Source: Klebsormidium nitens
Lineage: Eukaryota; Streptophyta; Klebsormidiophyceae; Klebsormidiales; Klebsormidiaceae
Assembly: GCA_000708835.1 (NCBI GenBank)
Contig: DF237053.1
Span: 124,001-188,000, forward strand
Length of the DNA stretch: 64,000 nucleotides
Direction: 5' to 3'
Shown piece after piece: positions 36,212-48,220 of this stretch. The position numbers and the translations under genes are program-made. Positions within the stretch are counted from its first letter, which is position 1. Each line of letters starts with the position of its first letter. Below the pieces are notes generated by a model, which was not told where the DNA came from, did no database searches, and was given only the letters and a program-made list of their open reading frames with translations.

Positions 36212-36826
36212 AGTACAAAATTTGATTCAAACGCGTAAGATTACAACATAGGACATATACGACGGTACAGGCTTTCGTGCATGTAGCGAACAAGGAAGCC
36301 CATATATACATGTGTGCATGCACACGAGTCACCGTCCAGTGCGCTGTAGGCCGCCTGGGGCCACATTGCAGTAGACCTGACCCTCTTGTATTTAGTACAG
36401 GATCCAGATGTCAGAGCACCCCGCGAGCATGGCCATACGTTGTGGACTCGAGCTTGCTTCAATGAAACTAGATCATGCAACACGTGGCTGTGATCTCATT
36501 CAATCATGACCGAAGGTCAATATCTGGTCTTCGAAGTGTATAATTCATATATCTCAGCAGCCCGATCAGCATGGCCATCTTGTGAACCCGGGCTTGCTTC
36601 AATAAAGCTGGACTGCAACATGTAGCGGTCCCACGCAATTATGAAGGTCAATTTTTGGTCTTCGAGCTCATGCTCAACGATCAGTGTCCCGACATACCAA
36701 ATTTATAAGAGGCTTACTTCAAGCCGTCCTTCCGTAGCCTTTCGCTCAAATTGCTCTACAAGAGCGCAAGTTGTTAATATGTCTATCTAAACCATACCGC
36801 AAGGTGTTGAACACGCAAAAACACTG
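36212..36826. other. Convergent 3' intergenic region with a 142-bp tandem duplication
   Basis: About 0.6 kb between PAL (+) and the Cys-rich membrane protein gene (-). It is largely made up of the duplication listed separately. Confidence 0.55.
36412..36680. repeat. Tandem duplication, 142-bp period, in intergenic DNA
   Basis: GCATGGCCAT at 36427 recurs at 36569. The two units share GCTTGCTTCAAT, GCAACA and GAAGGTCAAT..TGGTCTTCGA in order, with about 15-20% differences. No exon is involved. Confidence 0.8.
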
Positions 36827-39800
36827 TCACCTTTTCGGTGCGTTTTGTGGGTTACTAGATTGGCTTCCCGCGCTGGCACCACTCCCGTGCCCACTCGCCT
36901 TTTCTTCGACAAAAGCCCCCAGCTTCTTCAACCCCGTTCCCACGTTCCCGGCAAACCGTTTCCCCATTGCAAGCGCCTTGTCAGCCGCCGTAGATTCGGG
37001 GGGGTGGTTTCCGCTTGCTCCTGCACCCCCCGTTTCCTTGCCATAAGGTCCATGCACTTGGTCATATGATACATAGCCGGGGGGAGGGGGCGGAGCCACG
37101 AGCCCGGGCCCCAGACCCCCCTGATTCGAAGCCGGAGGACTCGCATAAGGAGGTGGCTGGCTTTTATAAGCAGACGACGAGCTCCCATAAGGCTGGCTTT
37201 GATAAGCTGGCTGCGGACTTGCATAGGCCGGCGGGCTGGGGCCTTCGAAGCCTGGTCTAGGAGGAGGCGCGGCATAAGCGCTCTGAACTGGATAACCCAT
37301 CTGAACCGGGGGGCTATGACTCGGGGGGAAAGCGTATCCTGGAGGGGGGGCAGGTCGAACCATGTCCGCAATTGGGGGGGGAGGAGCGGTCTGCGGGTAA
37401 CCCTGGTTGTAACCCGGGGGGGCGGACTGAATCATTTGAGGCCTTTGCTGGGGGAAGAATAGGCGCCCGATGATTGTTTGGGGGGTGCTGTTTGGCCGGC
37501 CGTTTGGGGGGGGCCTGTTGCTTAGGAGGGGGGCGCGGCGGCAGCATTCCAGTAGGAGACTGAGGACGATCATAAACAGGCTGGCGATGACGTAGACTAG
37601 GAGCAGAGCTGCGCAGATGGCGGCGGCTCTCGGGAGGTAGTGACCTTTGACGGGGGACTCGCCCTGCAAAAAGCGAAGCTTATCGGGTTGACTTGCATGC
37701 TAAGCCTTTCGACCGTGCAGAGGGTTTTTGGAAGAGTTTCCTGCGCATTGAAGCATTTGCAATTTTCTGAGGCAGCATCCGGAGGACCTGAGACCTGACA
37801 AGCCGCCTACGACTTTTGAGGCAAGTGCACAACTATGCGCTGCGATACTCAAGGGGTTTGGCTGCGCCTCTGAAAATCGATATCTCAGAAGTTTCCCCAG
37901 CGGAAACGCTTCTTGTCCTTTCACAGGAGCAAGTAACACAACAAGTCGAAACAGGCATCAACAAGTACCGAACACAATACGACATGTCGGGAGCGTAGAC
38001 GGCTGCAATATTTCTGACACCCGGAGGCAACTCGATCACACAAAAGAATCTTTTTGTCCACGGGCATGTATTGCTCCTGAAACATAATCGAGGGGTGAAA
38101 GCAACAATCAGAGCTACCTGATTCACTAAGCAACAAAAGAGCACCCTGGAGACGAGATGAAACTCAAGAAAGATATAGTAAGCCAGAATAATAAGCTCCG
38201 ACAAAGACTTAAAACCCCAACCCAAAAAGATACCTGCTCCGCACCCCTACCCACCCTAACCACCAAACTAACCCTACCCGTCTCAGTGCAGTCAACTTCT
38301 TATTATCTCGGCGTATCATTCATTTAGTGAGTTCGATGGAGACGAGTACTTACGCAGTGGGCAGATGCAAAAGCTTGGAACCCAGCAATCGCCCAGGCAA
38401 ATCCTCCAATGAAGAAGAGAACGAAGAAGGCTACCCAGGGGTCGTTCCAGAACACGTGGCAGGCTCTGCAGAGGGGCAACGTCTCAGTACCAGAATATAC
38501 TTTTCCACAGCAACGAGACTAGCAGAATCATTGGTCTCGTACAAACGTCCTATGCCTATGGGGCTCAGCAAAAGATAGTCATCTCGGTCTGCAAGCAATT
38601 GTTGCGATGGTCGCAAGATCTTTGTGTCTCGAAGTTCAATACGTTGGATCAGGATCAGTCAGAGGACCACAGTCAACTGAAATTTTAAGGCCCCAGACAA
38701 TTTGAGCTTAGTGTCCCTGACCAAGTGTAAAGTCGACTGACTTTGAGATTGGCATAGCTGAGATTGATAAGAATTTGAGGCTCTTTGACACAAATCAAGG
38801 CATCAGGACCAGTTGCTACCATGTGCCTCAAGAACCTTGAAGCGCTCAGTAACTTGTGAAGCTGCTGAGATAAAGCCCCTGTGGAGTGGCTTGATTTGTT
38901 GCAGAAATTCGACAGATAATGTAAAGTGACAAGTAATCAAGCCTTCTACAGTAAATTGACATGACCGATTGTTTGAAGGGTGACAGCCTCCAAATCAATT
39001 TCAAAAGGCACCATAACCACCTCATTACAGAAGCTCCCAGCTAGGCCTCCCCTTCGTAAGCTTGTACTCGGTTCACCCACCTTGCCATAGGCCCTGCATC
39101 TGCTTCCACCCTTGCATCGTAGGGCCGGGAGAAGTACGTGTATATGTGGACTGCAAACCCGACGAAAAACAGGTTGATCGCCGCAGTGACGTAGAAGAAG
39201 GCGGGGACATATGTGTCGCAGTGGTTGTGGATGTTAAGCAGCCCCAGAACGATGAAGACGACCCCAGGGATTGCGTTCATTAGGACGGTGAACCCCAAGA
39301 ATAGAGGGGACGGCCTGGAAAAGGAAGAGGAGTTTTGCATTGGGGCGGGGGGGGGGGTATCAAGCACCGAATAGTTGCTCAGAAGTGTCACCCTTGAACC
39401 TCCGTTACTTCGAGCTAACCTCTGAGAACTGAGGAACCCCAGGAACATTGGAACCATGACACTTCTTGGGTTGCGCTCATGCTCCTTAAGCAGCACACGC
39501 CAAGAGAAGCAAACTTGAACGGGACAGTGTGGCGAGCATGTATGTTCCCCAACATTGAAGGAAAGTTTCTTGTCTCAGCTCCTTGCGATAGCTGCTATGA
39601 TCCTCAAGGGACATGCTTTGCAGAGTCAGTCCTTGCCAGCAGCTTATGATCCTCGAATGGAATATGCTTTGAACAACCAGTCCTGCCACCATCTTATGGT
39701 GCTAATATAGAACATGCTTTGCACAATCAGTCCTGCCACCACCTTATGGTGCTAATATAGAACATGCTTTGCACAATCAGTCCTGCCACCAGCTCATGAT

Positions 39801-40305
39801 GCTGATAGAAGTTTGACTAGTCCTGCCACCAGCTCATGATGCGAATAGAGCTCTGACGAGTCCTGCCACCAGCTTATGAACCAATTAGACCTTTGATAAG
39901 TACAACCACCAGCTTATGATCCTGATAGACCTTGATAAGTCCGGCCACCAGCTTATGATCCTGATAGACCTTGATAAGTCCGGCCACCAGCTTATGATCC
40001 TAATTGACCTTTGATAAGTCCAGCCACCAGCTTATGATCCTAATAGACCTTGGATCAGTCCTGCCACCAGCTTATCATCCTGACAGACCTTTAATAAGTC
40101 CCGCCACCAGCTTAATATGATAAAAGACCTTCAGATTGAGGATCTGCAGCTGTGGAAGGGGCGCTGACTAGGCTCACCTGTCCTCCGGGCAGCAGCAACC
40201 CCCGCATGTCAGGCACTCCTCGCAGCACCTCCCGCAACCCGCACACAGAGCGCCCCAACACTTTGCATTGCAGGGGGCGCAGACAACTTTGGCCACATAG
40301 TACAT
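36827..40305 (-). CDS. Cys-rich multi-pass membrane protein with proline-rich cytosolic-type tail, unknown function
   Basis: Four minus-strand exons, 40305-40178, 39314-39081, 38465-38354 and 37663-36827, join in phase at GT-AG sites to give 436 residues. Residues 1-42 contain 12 cysteines (CWGALCAGCGRCCEECLTCG). Then come hydrophobic segments: LFLGFTVLMNAIPGVVFIVL, AFFYVTAAINLFFVGFAVHI, WVAFFVLFFIGGFAWAIAG and LLLVYVIASLFMIVLSLLL, four likely membrane helices. The last ~220 residues are rich in Pro, Gly, Tyr and Ser, with repeated PPPGY and YxSQP-like units, ending in a GTGLKKLGAFVEE helix and a short basic end. Such tails often mediate protein assembly or bind WW/SH3-type domains; that is inference. 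I do not recognise the family. Intron 1 holds a large minisatellite. Confidence 0.75.
38236..38283. repeat. Fragment of the same repeat family as the fold-back element at 32208
   Basis: GCTCCGCACCCCTACCCACC and following CCCTAAC-type bases match 32551-32598 at roughly 40 of 48 positions. Terminal repeats are not seen here, so it is a partial or degraded copy, lying in an intron of the membrane protein gene. Confidence 0.7.
39580..40130. repeat. Minisatellite, about 13 units of 42-45 bp
   Basis: The unit is close to CCACCAGCTTATGATCCTGA followed by TAGACCTTTGATAAGTCCTG. Left-hand units carry GAACATGCTTTGCACAATCAG instead of the AGACCTTTGATAAG part, so two sub-families adjoin. The array lies wholly in intron 1 of the Cys-rich membrane protein gene. 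There are no unique spacers, so it is not a CRISPR array. Confidence 0.9.
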
Positions 40306-41987
40306 GGCAGCGCCTCAGCCTCGATCAAGTAGAGTGGATGACTCGTGCGGTGTCAAGAGAGGACAAGCCTCTCGACCTCGATCCAAGACTGATAGTGGAG
40401 AAATCCCGCGAGTGACAAGATAGGATGAACTTGAAAGTGCGGGACGTTTTTTGAAACCCTAATTTGCCCTGTGGGCCCTCTGATGGACGCGTAGACGAGG
40501 TCAGCAACGGATTGACTGAATGAGGTCCTTATTCACTGCAGTAGAGGAGTAATTGTGTCAGCGCCACCTTCCGAAGCAGCGGATTCCATCAGGGTTCACT
40601 TTTGTCATGAGCACTGTCACTTCCCAAGCTACCCTTGTGTCCTACGGTTGGCAGGAAGATGCTTTGCAGAAAGCTGCTTGCTGCACATTCCTGCCATGCT
40701 AGACTTGTAGTGCCAGCAACACGGATCCAGCAACACTTGTCAACAGAACCATGCGGCAGCGCAATGCGCATGAGCGCCCTTCCCCACAGAGACTGCCACT
40801 TGAGTCCAGATTCCAGGCAGCTAGTCTTCCAATATCATTGTCGCAAACAGGTCAAAGAACGGAGTTGTAAAAGTGTTCACATGCTACTTTTACGCACCAG
40901 GTGCGTCAGCATTTTTGAGCCAATTTGACATCCCGGGCACTATGCTTTCCGCGGTGACGACCTACAACGTTGTGGTTAAGGGCTAGGTACGACAGGCCTA
41001 GGTGGTTTATGAGGGTCAGCTCGATCACGGGTTAAATCTTCCGAGCTGATATGGGTATACCAGTACTGAGCTTCGGCCTGGGGCTGGCCCGTGCTGTTGC
41101 TTCAACTTGCTTGTTCAGACCCCGGTTTGGTACCTAGTTGACTTGAGAAAAGGTTACGGTTTCGGTCATGTAGGAATGGCCAAGGCTGGCTGTTGTAGAT
41201 AGGTAGTTAGTCTCTGCCCGGTAGAGAAAAGGAGTAGCATGGATCGCTCGGTACTTTTGTAAGGTGTGTCGGGTGACGCCCTACCACACGCGCGACGACG
41301 GGATCGTCGGATCAATCGGGCGGCTGAGAGCAATGGCCTAGGTAACACTCGGCCGGTAACACTTTTACAACTCCGTTCTATGTACTACTTGCATCATTGT
41401 CGTCTCCCCGAGTCCAGGCATGGCATTAGCCTGGTGTATTCTGGGCACCAAAAAAGTGGCCGTTTCCCAAGCATCGTTTTCATCTTGCCGTCAAAACTTC
41501 TCAGCTTTGAGCATCGGACGATTCAGAAGCCCTCCCCAGCTTCCACCTTGGCCACGTAATAAAAATTGCCGCCAATTGACGATCCCCAATTGCTCCAAGC
41601 TGGACAATCATGGACTTCTTCAGGGCCAGATTCAAGCAGACAGAGAGGAGGGAAACGCATTCGCGAGCGCTTTGAATTCAGCTAGCTGCGCCTCTGCATG
41701 CAGATGCTTCTTTAAAGCTGACGCCCGGGGGTGCCATAGCGCTGAGGAGCAAAGGAACGGGTTGGTTCTATTGCTGAGAGCACTGGCAGTGGCGGAGATT
41801 TTGGGAGGAAAAAGTAGTTGCTTGAAGCAGAGAGAGCCCCTTTGTTGCTTTGTTCAAGCAGGCGGCGTGGATTCAAGAAGAAAGCGGCCTCTGGCTGCGG
41901 ATGCCGGATGGTGTGGGAAGCGGGGGGGTGTAAGATGAGGTGACAGGGGTTTGGCTGGCCGGCAGCCTCGAGGGGAGGAGGGGAGGA
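40306..41987. promoter_or_regulatory. Divergent intergenic region (Cys-rich membrane protein and murA)
   Basis: About 1.7 kb between divergent start codons; the promoters of both genes must lie here. Short open frames show no homology. No further element is recognised. Confidence 0.45.
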
Positions 41988-44900
41988 ATGGCGGTGACCG
42001 CTGTCCAGGCTGCGGCTGGCACATTACCATCGAGCACCGTGAGATTCGACGAGTGCTGCTCGCTCCTCAGCAGTCTGCCGGGGCCACATTTGCAAGGGAG
42101 CTTCACTGCAGCCATCGGATCTGGTTTGGCGCCATCTGAGGGTCCAGATTCCAGATGGAGGCTAAGGTGGCGGGAGCGGATCGGGGGGTACCTGGAGAGA
42201 AGACCCGTGCGGAGCCCTGTTTCGTGCTCCGCAGATCGGCAATGGGGGGCAGCAGTGGGCGAGAGCTTGTATCAATCGAGCCTGATTCTACCCAATGCCG
42301 GCACGCTCACTTTGGCAGTACCTCAGGTAGAGTGCCTGGAGGTCACGGGGGGCCACGCTTTAGAAGGCCGGGTACGCATCAGCGGGGCCAAGAACTCGGC
42401 TCTTGCAGTTCTTGCTGGCGCTCTCTGCTGCGAAGAACCGGTCGTGCTTCGCATGGTCCCAGATCTGCACGACATCAAGCGGATGAAGCAGGTGCTAGAA
42501 TCTGTAGGAGCGACGGTCAAGCGCGGTCACGACGGCTCCGATAGTTGCGTCCTGGTGGACGCATCAGAACTGACGTCCGTGGAGCCGTGTCCGGACGTGG
42601 TCCGGAAACTGAGAGCGAGCTTCTTTGTGCTGGGGCCATTGCTGGCGAGGATGGGAAAGGCGGTTGTGCCGCTCCCGGGGGGGTGCAACATCGGCGCGAG
42701 GCCGATTGACTTGCACACGAATGGGTTGAGGGCGCTGGGGGCGGAAGTCGAGCGGAAGTGAGCATTTTCCCCTGAAAAGGTGCTGTGTGTCTAGTCAGAG
42801 GCATTGTCACCAATTGCGCACAATTTGAATGCGTGGCAGGTGAAAATTTGAAGTCTTGTTTGTTCAGCCAGATCTAGGAGGATTCACGCTGAAACGTCCA
42901 GAGCAGTACAAGCGATGAAGAGAGCAGGACAAGCAAAATGAACAATTGGAAATGCAGAATTCTCTCTCATCCAAGGTGCGACCTTGCTTCCGCTGACTCG
43001 AGTGTACAAATGCAGGCATGGGAAGATTTACGCGTACGCCAAGAACGGGCGGCGATTGGTGGGAGGCCATGTGCATATGGACTTTCCCAGCGTGGGCGCC
43101 ACAGAGACGATCATCATGGGGGCCGTTTTAGCAGACGGGGATACAACCATCACAAACTGCGCGCAGGTAGGAATGTAATCTGCTCAAGCAATGTCATGAG
43201 GATCTCGAGTAAATTCAGGTGGTTGCAATCCCAGCAGGTTCGCGAGGCTTGTGCAGTAAGCCTGGGAAAACGACCAGCAGTCATACATTGCATCTGACAA
43301 AGCGCCCCTTGTCTGCTTGTTCAACGGTCTGGACAAGCTACCCTTCAGCCGCACCCTCTGCGGAACTGAAAGAGCAGCGGTTTTGTTCAAAGAGGAGAAC
43401 TAGATGCAGAGTGAAACGAAGGGAGGGCTTAACTCAACCCTCAACTCTCAAGTATTAAGGGGAAGTGTGAGGCGGAAGGGGTCTCAGATTCCGCTGACCT
43501 CTGGAGCGGCTCATTATAAAGGGACCAATTATATGGAAGAGATACGTCCAGTGGTCTGCCTCCTTATGGTAGGAATCAGCATCAGTGGGACCAAGCAGGC
43601 TGTTCTTTTCAATTTAGTCATACCTGCCCGAATCTATCACGCTGTCTTCCACTGTCTGCTGTAGTCACCCAAGTTTTAGAGCGGAGTGCCAAAGACAGTT
43701 GTCTTCCCATCGGTCCCTTCTCAGATACTTCCTCTTCAACTTTCTACCTTAATGACCCATGTTTTTGTTGTGACGCCCTCACGCACTTTAGCTGACTGCA
43801 CCCCCTGCTCGATAATTCGTCATCCATACGCAGAAGACCAGGTCCTAAGCTTCCTCTCCGTCATATCTTTGCTCATTGTGGTGTTGGCCAGGGTCACCCA
43901 GTAGCTTATGCTTCCCCCCATCTCCTACACCCATAGCTTATCCCCAGTGCCCCATCTCCTATGCCAGGAGCCCGAGGTCCGGGACCTCGCCGACTTCCTC
44001 AACGCGTGCGGCGCTCGCATCCGCTTCGCCTCCAACAACACCATCTGCATACAAGGCGTGAAACGCCTGCACTCCGCCGAGTTCACCGTCATTCCGGACC
44101 GAATCGAGGCGGGCACTTTCCTCACCGCGGCTGCGATCACGCGCTCGACGATCTCGATGTCCCCCGTCTATCCCACGCACCTTGCGGCGGTCATCAGTAA
44201 ACTGCAGGCGATCGGGTGCCGCATCGGGCCCGACATGGAGCTCGGACCGCATAGTGTCAAGGTGAGTGTTCTGTTTCTGCTCTTTTTCCCCTCACTTCAT
44301 TCCTAAACTGGAAGCGACCTTTTGCACTAACGGAGAGCTTAGTGTTATGCCCTGGTTTTGCAACGTCTCCAAGCCGCTTGTTCATATCCAATGTCAGCTG
44401 GAGTCTACTGACGCCAGTGTTCGACGTAACTTTAGAAAGTCAGTTGAAAGGGACCGTAACGTGAACACCTCTGGAAATGAGATTTTTGTAGAGCCTTGTT
44501 GCAGAGCCTGAGCTTGGGAGCTGACGGATTGCAAGGATATGTGGTACTTTTTTTGGGTGGTGCTGACATCAGACTACCGAAGCTTCCCCAACAACCTTGT
44601 CTTGCTTTTGCATTAGATCGAGCCTGCCGGTGGCGAACCGCCTCACAAGTGGAGCTTGATTCCCTCTCGACCTTATATCCAACTGGTCAAATATGTTTCT
44701 AATCTATCAAGCAGCTCATTAGCCAGCTGTTCAACTGAATTTCCCCCCCCTCGTTTTGCCAGATTGAGTGCCCCCCCAACCTGCGGAGCTCAGAGATCAA
44801 CACGCTGCCCTTCCCCGGCTTCCCCACCGACATGCAGCCCCAATTAATGGCCCTACTAACTACATGTTCTGGGACCAGTCATATCACCGAAAATGTGTTT

Positions 44901-46400
44901 GAGAGCAGAATGCGCCATGGTGAGAATTCCCCATATCTTCTTTTTCTGCTTCGGATTGAAGATCTTTGTACTCTGGCTCTGAAGTTGACATCAAAGCAAT
45001 TATTTTGGCCAGCAAACACGACGGGAATAGGGCTTGGGCTCTTGTTGTTGGCATCTCTTAGTAGCTAAAACATTTGTTGTCGGTGCCTGAGTTTGCAAGG
45101 TGCACAGAAGAGTGAATTGGAGGATTTCGCAAACGAAGATTGGATACGTTGCAGGATTTGAGCATGTTGGCACCGGCACCCTTTGAGTGGCGATCAAAGA
45201 AGGCTTCTCAAGTGGGACGTTTCGAGTGCAGTCGTCCTTTTGCAGAGCAGGAAACAATGTCCTGTTGTGCATTTCCAATTTGCAGAAACCAGGCAGGCGG
45301 CCAACTTGATGAGGTGACCGCTTGTGGCTTGGACTACTGCAATTGCACAAAGGAAAGGAAGATTCGGAAAACAGGAGCTACGTTTCCTTTCTAAATGCAG
45401 CGGAGGAGCTGCAAAAGCTGGGCGCAAAGATCATCGTCAAAGGAAAGGAGGCCCGGGTGTACGGCCAGGATGGCGGAAGGTGAGGCTAGACACGTGGCAG
45501 GCTGTGCAAGGACTTGCCTGGACTTTTGTGCTGCATCATATTTTGGGCGAAGAGCAAGAGCAAGAGAAATCTCAAGGAGGGCGTTGGAGGACGGTAAAAT
45601 ACCAGGCGACCAGCTTAGCTCCCCGCGGGGCTAGCTTGGTCGCCGAAGCCAATTCACACTGTGAAATGTGGGCCGCATGACGAAGTTTCTGTCTCAGACC
45701 TCGGACCATTGCCCCTTGTCGAACGGACGCTTTTTTCAGATCCCGTGACTAGTCCAACGTTTGACAATTGAGCTCGCTGTCTGTCACCGACGTCCGACCC
45801 ATGGACAGCCCTGACGTTCTAAGCTCGACTTTTGCAGCTCGCTGTACGGTGTGGAGGTCGAGGCGACAGACTTGCGCGCGGGCGCGGCGCTCGTGCTGGC
45901 GGGGCTGGCGGCCGAGGGGCGGACGCACATACAGGTGGGTCATCGATGGGTTTTCATTGGGTTATTGGTAGGTTACTGGTTGTCTTCATCGGTTGGTTAC
46001 GGGTGAGTGATTTGGTGGATGATTGGCTTTGAAATACGGTTCCAAGTGCTGAAAATGTAGCCACACGGATTCGAGGGAGTATTCTAGGCCGTCCAGTCTT
46101 GTCGCACCGCACTTGAGGCAGGGTACAAAAATCTCTATCTCGCAACTAATCTAGACTGCTTGGCGGGCAAGCAATTGTGGAACGCACTTCACTTGTGCAT
46201 CGCCGGTTCTGTGCGCCTAAGCCAAAGCCCCAGAGTAACGTCAATTTTTCCGAAAAAACTGAAACGCCTAAGCTTTTCTACAGGGTCTCCACCACGTGGA
46301 TCGCGGCTATGAGCAGTTTGATAAGAAGCTGCGCGGGCTTGGGGCGCACATCCGGCGCCTCCCGTGCACGCCGGTCGAGCTGCAGGACGTCCTGGTCTAG
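41988..46400 (+). CDS. murA: MurA, UDP-N-acetylglucosamine 1-carboxyvinyltransferase, plastid-targeted
   Basis: Seven exons, 41988-42757, 43016-43166, 43968-44261, 44763-44919, 45401-45479, 45838-45934 and 46284-46400, join in phase at GT-AG sites to give 554 residues. MurA transfers enolpyruvate from PEP to UDP-GlcNAc, the first committed step of peptidoglycan synthesis. Key sites are present: [10 protein letters not shown] with Lys135-Asn136, [15 protein letters not shown] with the catalytic (fosfomycin-target) Cys233, [33 protein letters not shown] with the catalytic Asp, and [17 protein letters not shown]. The first ~110 residues precede the bacterial-type core and look like a transit peptide. 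Streptophyte algae and mosses keep Mur enzymes for a plastid peptidoglycan layer used in plastid division, so a plastid role is expected. The start at 41988 is the first ATG of the frame; a GTG lies upstream at 41940. Confidence 0.96.
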
Positions 46401-48220
46401 GCGGCGGGTTAGCGCACGGGTTTGGGCGTGGTTCCGGGGGGTTTGGGCGAGGGTTTCGGGGGTTTTGGTCGGTTGGGGCGGTTGTTTAAGCGGGTTCTGT
46501 GAGACATCGTCGAGGTTGGCGGCCGGGTCGAGCGGGAACCAAGGGAGGGTCGGGCGAGGTTGAGCAACCGCGGGGGGAGGTTAGTGTGAGGGTTTGGCGG
46601 AAGATTCTGGCCTCGGTGTGCTGTGTACTTCAGTGCAGGTTTGGGCTAGGTGTGAGCCATAGTCTGAGCAAGGGCCGTGGGCAGAAGGTGTGGGGATGTG
46701 GGGCGAGGGAGTTTGGGCGGAGTGGTCAAGAACGATTGTCGATGGTGGTCTTGCTTTGGTTTGGGAGGGGGGAGACGTGTGCGCGTGAACAAGCAGGGGC
46801 GACGAGAGGGCGCATTGCTTTTGGAGGGCCGCAGAGAGCGATGAGAAGCAGAGGTCTGGCATGCGGACTTAGGCGGAATAAAGGGTAGGGACTGCTAGGA
46901 GTTGTTTCCACCGTGCAATCCGTTTCCCCGGTGGGATCCTCGCACCCCTCCAATAAAAGTTGCAAGGCACCATCACATCGGGCGCAAGTCTGGGGTGCCG
47001 TCAGCTCGGCAGCTAAAGCGTAGCTGTAGCTTTTCTCTTTGCTGGTTCGCAGCGGGAAGGATCACCCGTCGCTGGTTGGTGCGACCTTTGGAGCTTTTTC
47101 GTGTCTGAGCTCTCGAGTTCCAATGACTGGCACATGCGGAGCAGCATTATGCTGCTTTCGAATGCTCTTTGCTCGTTTTACCTAGGTACAAGCGGTCTTT
47201 GTCTTTAGCAGAGGTTGTAGCGAGTAGCATCGACTTTACTTCTTTTTTTGTGCTTTCGACTTAAATTTACTTTCATTGACATACAAAACATCGTTGAGGA
47301 GATATCACTCCGGCTTGCTTTCACTCCACCTGAAAGCTTGGAACTTGTGCTGGAGCGCGGTGCCTTGCTGCAAATAAACGTACTCGGCTATTTGTTACCT
47401 CGAATGTAAGCTGCAATGGAGAAGAAACAACGATTCAACATGCATACAGCAGCTTTTGAATAGTCAACAAGCAAGCATCGCATTCGTTGTCATGCAATCG
47501 CAACTCACGGACTCGTATAAGTGTTGGCATGGATCTGGATCCATGCCAAACTTCACATAAACTTTGCATATTCTATCACAGAGTGCCGCCATGCAAAGTG
47601 CCTGCACATGTAAATTGACATCGCGGTCGGATGGGAATGCAATATTCCAGATCCGACCTAGGGGGCGCATAAATGAATATAAGCTTTTAGACAGTGCCGC
47701 TAATTGCAATAGTTGACCACATGCGTCACTGCATATCCATGGGCTCAGCTTCCTGCGTCAAACATTCATATATGAGCCGCAATTGATATGGCATATGCCG
47801 ACGTCGTCAACATGAAGATGCAATCTTGCCTTGAATCTTATGCAATTTATGGCCTCTCAAGCTGGGGCACATGCACCAACCACGTTCTAGAATCGATCAA
47901 AGGTGTACCGAAAATACCAGGTAACAGGTCTACAACAGATTGCCACTCCTGCCCACGCTTTGGGAAAGGGTTGGTTCCCGGACTTGCTAAACCGTTCAAA
48001 GGATTCTGGTCGCCACCGTTTCTGCTCCTAAATCTCTAGGCTTGTTTGCAAGCTGACGCCCCTGCTAAGTGCGCCCTCGAGGACCTCTCATGCGGGTCCC
48101 CGATCTCCCCTCGGCCGAAGAATGAATGTTAATTGCAGAACGTAATTGGACTGGCCTACTCTCTTAACTTGACATGTGTCCGCACGTTATATGTAATGCA
48201 CGTGTGCTGCCAGCGGTAAC
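46401..48220. other. Convergent 3' intergenic region
   Basis: About 1.8 kb between murA (+) and the cyclophilin gene (-). The first 500 bp are G-rich on the plus strand and give open frames with biased composition only. AATAAA occurs at about 46952. No gene or RNA is recognised. Confidence 0.5.

Noticed and set aside
38000-38085. Possible extra minus-strand exon (EQYMPVDKKILLC) in the Cys-rich membrane protein gene
   Set aside because: It has an acceptor but no good donor in the needed phase; skipping it gives a clean in-frame model.
39580-40130. Evenly spaced repeats that could be taken for a CRISPR array
   Set aside because: Whole units repeat without unique spacers, and the locus is an intron of a eukaryotic gene.
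44610-44660. Possible decayed copy of the murA exon 4 start (TTAGATCGAGCCTGCC)
   Set aside because: Similarity to ATTGAGTGCCCCCCC is too short and composition-driven.
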